Shown one piece after another: positions 60,550 through 64,000 of a stretch of 64,000 nucleotides of DNA. The notes under the pieces were generated by a model. It was given only the letters and a program-made list of their open reading frames with translations, was not told the origin of the DNA and searched no databases. The stretch comes from Victivallis lenta (GTDB lineage: Bacteria; Verrucomicrobiota; Lentisphaeria; Victivallales; Victivallaceae). The DNA lies in the NCBI RefSeq assembly GCF_009695545.1, contig NZ_VUNS01000017.1, positions 1-64,000 of the forward strand. The letters run 5' to 3'. The stretch's first letter is position 1; each line of letters opens with the position of its first letter. The translations under genes were made by a program, and so were the position numbers.

Positions 60550-63237
60550 ATGAAGAAAAGCACTGTCATTGCGGCCGCATTTTGTGCCGCCTGTTCGCTT
60601 GCCGCTTCCGGCGCGCAGGTTTATAATGTCGACAAACTCGTGTTCAAGCCTTCCGACAACGGCTCCGACACGAAGGTGTTTCAGCCGGTCAGGGTCGACA
60701 GCGACCGGATCGAAATCGATTTCACCGATCAGGCCAATGCCGACAACTATCTGCATATCGACCTCGGCAATCTCGATCTGACACCGTATCTGCCGGGCGG
60801 TTATCTCGAAGTCGACGCCGAGATCGACACGCCGATCCTGCGGCTCAGTCCGTCGCTGGCCGCCCCGGCCCGTTTCTGGCCGACCCGCCTCTTCGTCGAA
60901 CAGGAAGCCACGATGAAGCCGGGACGCCGCACCTACCGCTTCTACTTCGATACGCTTCCACCGAAGCGGATCGCCGAAAAGAAGGATCATCTGTATCTGT
61001 TCTTCCACGATATCGGCGGAGAGGCGCGCGGCAAGGCGAAGGTCATCGTCCACGGCACGAAGCTTGTGAAGAGCGCGCCGGATTTCCAGAAACAGAAAAG
61101 CGACTGCTACCGGGAGCAGTACAACTGGCGCAGCTATCCGGAGCTCGGCAAGTTCTACCGCGGCAAGTACGACCGGCTCGTCCCGGCCGAAGCGGTCGAA
61201 AGCAATCCGTTCGTGACCCGCAGCAGCCTGAACGGCAAGTACGAGAAAGCCTATCTGGGCGATATCACCTGGAAATACGACAGGCTTGCCGACGAAAGTT
61301 TTGCGCAGCCCGGCGCGAAGCTCGCCGGTTCCACTGAAGTGACCGTCCCCGAAAAACCGGTTGCCGACCAGAAGGGCGGTTACTACGTCTACCGCAGAAA
61401 CTTCCGTTTCGATCCGAAGGCGGGGGAGGCGGTTTACCTGAAGATCGGCGACCTTGCCGACAGCGCCGAAATCTATTTGAACGGCAAGCGGATCGGCACG
61501 CAGTCGAGTGTCCGCAAGCGGCATGAGTGGGTGCTCGAAAACGGCTCGCGCCAGACCAACACCTGGGGAAAGCCGGTCAGGGAGGTCGTCAAGTTCCAGC
61601 ACTTCGAACGCATGGCCATTCCGTGCCCGTTCAACCCGGCCGATCTGCCCGACGCCGAAGTCATGATGCTGCCGATCTACAACGGCGAATACGCCTGGAA
61701 CTATGTCTACGACGTGACCGACGCGCTCAAGCCGGGCGAGAACACGCTCGCCGTGCGGCTGTACGGCAATCCGGTCAGGGGATGGTGGATCTACCGCCAT
61801 ACCGAGGACCGCACCTACCGCAACGAATTCGGCATCTTCGGCGATGTCGAGCTGCTGACCGAAGCGCGTCCGGCCTTCGTCCGGGTCGATGCTCCGGCGG
61901 CGGGCCGGGTTGATGATAACGGCATGGCCGAACGCACCTTTTCCGGCAAAACGGTTCCCGGTGCGAAGAAGGTCGTGCTTTCCGGCCACGGCCGCAGCGT
62001 GGAGCTCCCGCTTGACGCGGAGGGCAACTTCAGGGGGGCGCTGACGCTTCCGGCCGACTTCAACCGCTACGCCTTCACGCTGACCGCTTTCGATGCGGAA
62101 AACCGCGCTTTCGACAGCCGCAACGTCGAGCTCAACGGTTCGGTCATCGAGCTGCGCGACGGCAAGCTCTATGTGAACGGCGATCAGTTCGTGATCCGCG
62201 GCATCAACTCCGAGACCGGCATCGAGTGGGACAACGACCGCCGCCAGACGCGCCGCCGCTGGCTCAAGATGCTCGGAACCTACAAGCAGCTCGGTTTCAA
62301 TGCGCTCCGCATCGAGGGCGTGACCGAGCAGCAGCTCAGGGACGCGCTCGACTACGGTTTTCTCGTCATGCCGGTATACGCCTCCGGCTCCTGCAACACG
62401 ACCGAGGTCGCGCTCGGCAATCTCGTCGCGCCGGATCATGAGTTCAACACCGATGCGCACAAGGAGATGGCGCTTGAGCTCGCCAAGTACCCGAACATCC
62501 TGTTCTGGAACTCCGGCAACGAGAACCACCACACCGCCGGATACAACGACAAAGTGCTGATGGACGAGTACCTGACCGCCGCCGAGAAATACCTGCATCT
62601 GTACGACCCGAGCCGCCGCCCGGTTACCTACGCGAACCTCGACACCTTCGGAACCAGTTGGTTCTTCACGGCGGGGCAGGGGGTGCTCGGTTACAACAGC
62701 TACCGCTTTCCGGACGACTTCCGGAAGATGATGGCCGAAATCTACGAGGAAACGAAGATGCCGCTCGTCTTCTGCGAGTGGGGACTGCTCGAAAACGAGA
62801 CGAAGGGAACTGCGCTGCGCAAGCAGGACGTCGCCCAGTGGGAGAAAGATATGGGCGCGAAGCTCGATACCATGCGCAACGCCCCCGGCTGCGTCGGCGG
62901 CTTCCTTTACGCGCACCACGGCGAGCTTCTCGATGTGAGCGGCCGCGAGTGGCTCCAGAAGGTCATGTCGCCATTCCGGCTGACCCGCGAAGGAGACACG
63001 CTGAAGTTTGAAAATCAGGACGTTGCGACGCTGCGCAAGGTGCTGCTCCAGGTCGTTTCCCCCGACAACGTCATCGAGAGCGAATGGCTCGATGAACTCA
63101 AGCCGGGGCGGTCGCTCCGCATCGCCTGTCCGGCAGAGAACCGCGATGCGCTGCGGGTCGAGATCAGCTTTGAGACCCACCGCGGGCTCAAACAGAAATA
63201 CACCCGCATGGTGAACCGGCTGGAAGAAACCAGATAA
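60550..63237 (+). CDS. Secreted glycoside hydrolase family 2-type enzyme
   Basis: The signal peptide MKKSTVIAAAFCAACSLAASGA precedes an 895-residue enzyme. Its N-terminal sugar-binding jelly-roll has GGYYVYRRNFRFDP and ADSAEIYLNGKRIG, and a beta-sandwich follows. The barrel contains FVIRGINSETGIEWDNDRRQ, LGFNALRIEGVTEQQLRDAL, acid/base Glu in WNSGNENHH (E658) and nucleophile Glu in FCEWGLLEN (E743). These are the GH2 pattern (beta-galactosidase, glucuronidase, mannosidase). It is exported, probably periplasmic or on the surface, and acts on an oligosaccharide released by another enzyme. Confidence 0.88.
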   Translation: MKKSTVIAAAFCAACSLAASGAQVYNVDKLVFKPSDNGSDTKVFQPVRVDSDRIEIDFTDQANADNYLHIDLGNLDLTPYLPGGYLEVDAEIDTPILRLSPSLAAPARFWPTRLFVEQEATMKPGRRTYRFYFDTLPPKRIAEKKDHLYLFFHDIGGEARGKAKVIVHGTKLVKSAPDFQKQKSDCYREQYNWRSYPELGKFYRGKYDRLVPAEAVESNPFVTRSSLNGKYEKAYLGDITWKYDRLADESFAQPGAKLAGSTEVTVPEKPVADQKGGYYVYRRNFRFDPKAGEAVYLKIGDLADSAEIYLNGKRIGTQSSVRKRHEWVLENGSRQTNTWGKPVREVVKFQHFERMAIPCPFNPADLPDAEVMMLPIYNGEYAWNYVYDVTDALKPGENTLAVRLYGNPVRGWWIYRHTEDRTYRNEFGIFGDVELLTEARPAFVRVDAPAAGRVDDNGMAERTFSGKTVPGAKKVVLSGHGRSVELPLDAEGNFRGALTLPADFNRYAFTLTAFDAENRAFDSRNVELNGSVIELRDGKLYVNGDQFVIRGINSETGIEWDNDRRQTRRRWLKMLGTYKQLGFNALRIEGVTEQQLRDALDYGFLVMPVYASGSCNTTEVALGNLVAPDHEFNTDAHKEMALELAKYPNILFWNSGNENHHTAGYNDKVLMDEYLTAAEKYLHLYDPSRRPVTYANLDTFGTSWFFTAGQGVLGYNSYRFPDDFRKMMAEIYEETKMPLVFCEWGLLENETKGTALRKQDVAQWEKDMGAKLDTMRNAPGCVGGFLYAHHGELLDVSGREWLQKVMSPFRLTREGDTLKFENQDVATLRKVLLQVVSPDNVIESEWLDELKPGRSLRIACPAENRDALRVEISFETHRGLKQKYTRMVNRLEETR

Positions 63238-63265
63238 GAAATACTGCAACAGGAGAATTGTCGAC

Positions 63266-64000
63266 ATGAAAAAAATAATCCTCTGCGGACTGCTCACTGC
63301 CACCTTGGCGACGGTCGTCGCGGCCGGTGAATTCTACCGGCTTGATCTTGCGGAATTCGCGCCCGGAACCGTTCTGGTCAGAACCGACGCTTCCGGAAAG
63401 CCCGTCACGCTGCGTCCGACCTGGGGCATGTGGCCGCGCACACCGGATAAGGCCGGTGCGAAGGTCGTTGAACGCGACGGCGTCAAGGCGCTCGAAATCC
63501 AGCCCGGATTCCAGATCAATTCGGCGGAGTGGAGCATGTCCGACAACGATGCGCAGCAGAGCGTCGTCTACTGCCGCTTCCGCTTCCTGCTGCCGGAGCT
63601 GGCCGGGAAGGGCATCACGGGTTCGCTGCGTCTCCAGCAGGCCAATAACCGGACCGCCGCCTTCATCGGCTTCGAACCGAAGGGCGCCGCGTTCGACGTG
63701 CTGGCCGGCGACGGCGACGGCAAGGGCGGCATCCGCTGGCAGAAAGCCGGGCGGGTCGAACCCGGTGCATGGTTCACCGTCGACGTCAAGCTCGATTTCA
63801 ACAAGAAGACCTTCGATGTGTCGGTCGACGGCCGCAACTGGGAGACAAACAAGAACTTCCGCCACGCCGCCCAGTGGGTCGGCACCATGTGGGCCGAGAA
63901 CCTGAAGGACCGCGCCTACCGTTATGATATCGAAGCGGGGGCCGCGCTGCCGGTGCTGGTTTCCGAGGCGGCCTTCAGCTCCGATCCGTTCCCGGCGGTT
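63266..64000 (+). CDS. Secreted LamG-like protein, 3' end outside the window
   Basis: This gene starts at 63266 (ATG after AGGAGAA) with signal MKKIILCGLLTATLATVVAAG and runs in an open frame to the window edge (245 codons seen). The readable part has WGMWPRTPDKAGAKVVERDG, YCRFRFLLPELAGKG and FTVDVKLDFNKKTFDVSVDGRNW, a jelly-roll/LamG-like carbohydrate-binding pattern similar to the modules in the 1632-residue enzyme. It follows the GH2 gene by 28 nt in the same operon. The catalytic part, if any, lies beyond the window. Confidence 0.75.
   Translation, partial: MKKIILCGLLTATLATVVAAGEFYRLDLAEFAPGTVLVRTDASGKPVTLRPTWGMWPRTPDKAGAKVVERDGVKALEIQPGFQINSAEWSMSDNDAQQSVVYCRFRFLLPELAGKGITGSLRLQQANNRTAAFIGFEPKGAAFDVLAGDGDGKGGIRWQKAGRVEPGAWFTVDVKLDFNKKTFDVSVDGRNWETNKNFRHAAQWVGTMWAENLKDRAYRYDIEAGAALPVLVSEAAFSSDPFPAV

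Noticed and set aside
59773-63303. Very long open frame on the minus strand opposite the pseudopilin and GH2 genes
   Set aside because: It is a GC-phase shadow: the plus strand encodes clear GH2 and prepilin motifs across the same bases, and the minus product has no recognisable domains.
1-64000. CRISPR arrays, tRNA or rRNA genes, intact insertion sequences
   Set aside because: No regularly spaced repeats, no clover-leaf with GGTTCGAATCC-type T arm, no rRNA signatures and no transposase or terminal repeats were found by reading.

Overview
The window is a GC-rich bacterial chromosome segment with an AT-rich left edge (about 1-880). The gene content points to the Lentisphaerota, probably a Victivallis-like gut or anaerobic glycan degrader. 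The evidence is three short secreted proteins with a strongly conserved prepilin-type N-terminus ([19 protein letters not shown]), each beside a sugar-type regulator and large secreted glycan-active enzymes. It also includes several one-gene-one-regulator carbohydrate loci and a fused E1 alpha-beta pyruvate dehydrogenase. The taxonomic assignment is inference from protein style, not from a marker gene.

Layout. 1-977: decayed AT-rich island with a truncated TIR-domain gene joined to the 3' end of an unrelated host gene. 957-2867: membrane HEPN-like protein and a lone ftsQ. 3024-6844: GntR-type regulator, pseudopilin-like protein, beta-helix lyase-like protein. 7204-10453: LacI regulator divergent from a DHDPS/sialate-lyase-type aldolase and a BNR sialidase-like protein. 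10458-12792: four-gene membrane/lipoprotein operon (minus). 12914-19147: PP2C phosphatase, OppF-type ATPase, FHA protein, FtsH, DUF167 protein and cofactor-independent phosphoglycerate mutase. 19434-21556: rRNA methyltransferase RsmB-like, TrmL and a small membrane protein (minus). 21797-26153: RND efflux adaptor and pump. 26270-28568: ClC channel/antiporter and an RRM RNA-binding protein with a long leader.

29019-41953 is a carbohydrate island. It has a lipoprotein / pseudopilin / 1632-residue LamG-plus-barrel enzyme operon, a secreted protein of unknown function, an IclR regulator with a DUF6259-like glycosidase, and a divergent GH99/WbsX-like enzyme. 42399-52089 is housekeeping: rarA, 5-formyltetrahydrofolate cyclo-ligase, rny, then an operon with alr, aldehyde dehydrogenase, phosphomannomutase, a lipoprotein, a Nudix hydrolase and an OppC-type permease. 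A structured, promoter-preceded stretch at about 42083-42398 is a candidate 6S-type RNA. 52154-56676 encodes DeoR regulator, E1 alpha-beta fusion and E2 of a 2-oxoacid dehydrogenase (minus, in that order). 56834-64000 carries a membrane-anchored BNR-like protein, then a second regulator / pseudopilin / GH2 enzyme locus that runs off the right edge.

The strongest recurring theme is a modular glycan-response locus: one regulator or lipoprotein, one pseudopilin-like protein and one or more secreted glycanases, repeated three times with unrelated enzymes. Near-consensus sigma70-type promoters (TTGACA-N17-TATAAT variants) can be read directly in front of many transcription units, several with palindromes overlapping the start region. 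No tRNA, rRNA, CRISPR array or intact insertion sequence was seen.
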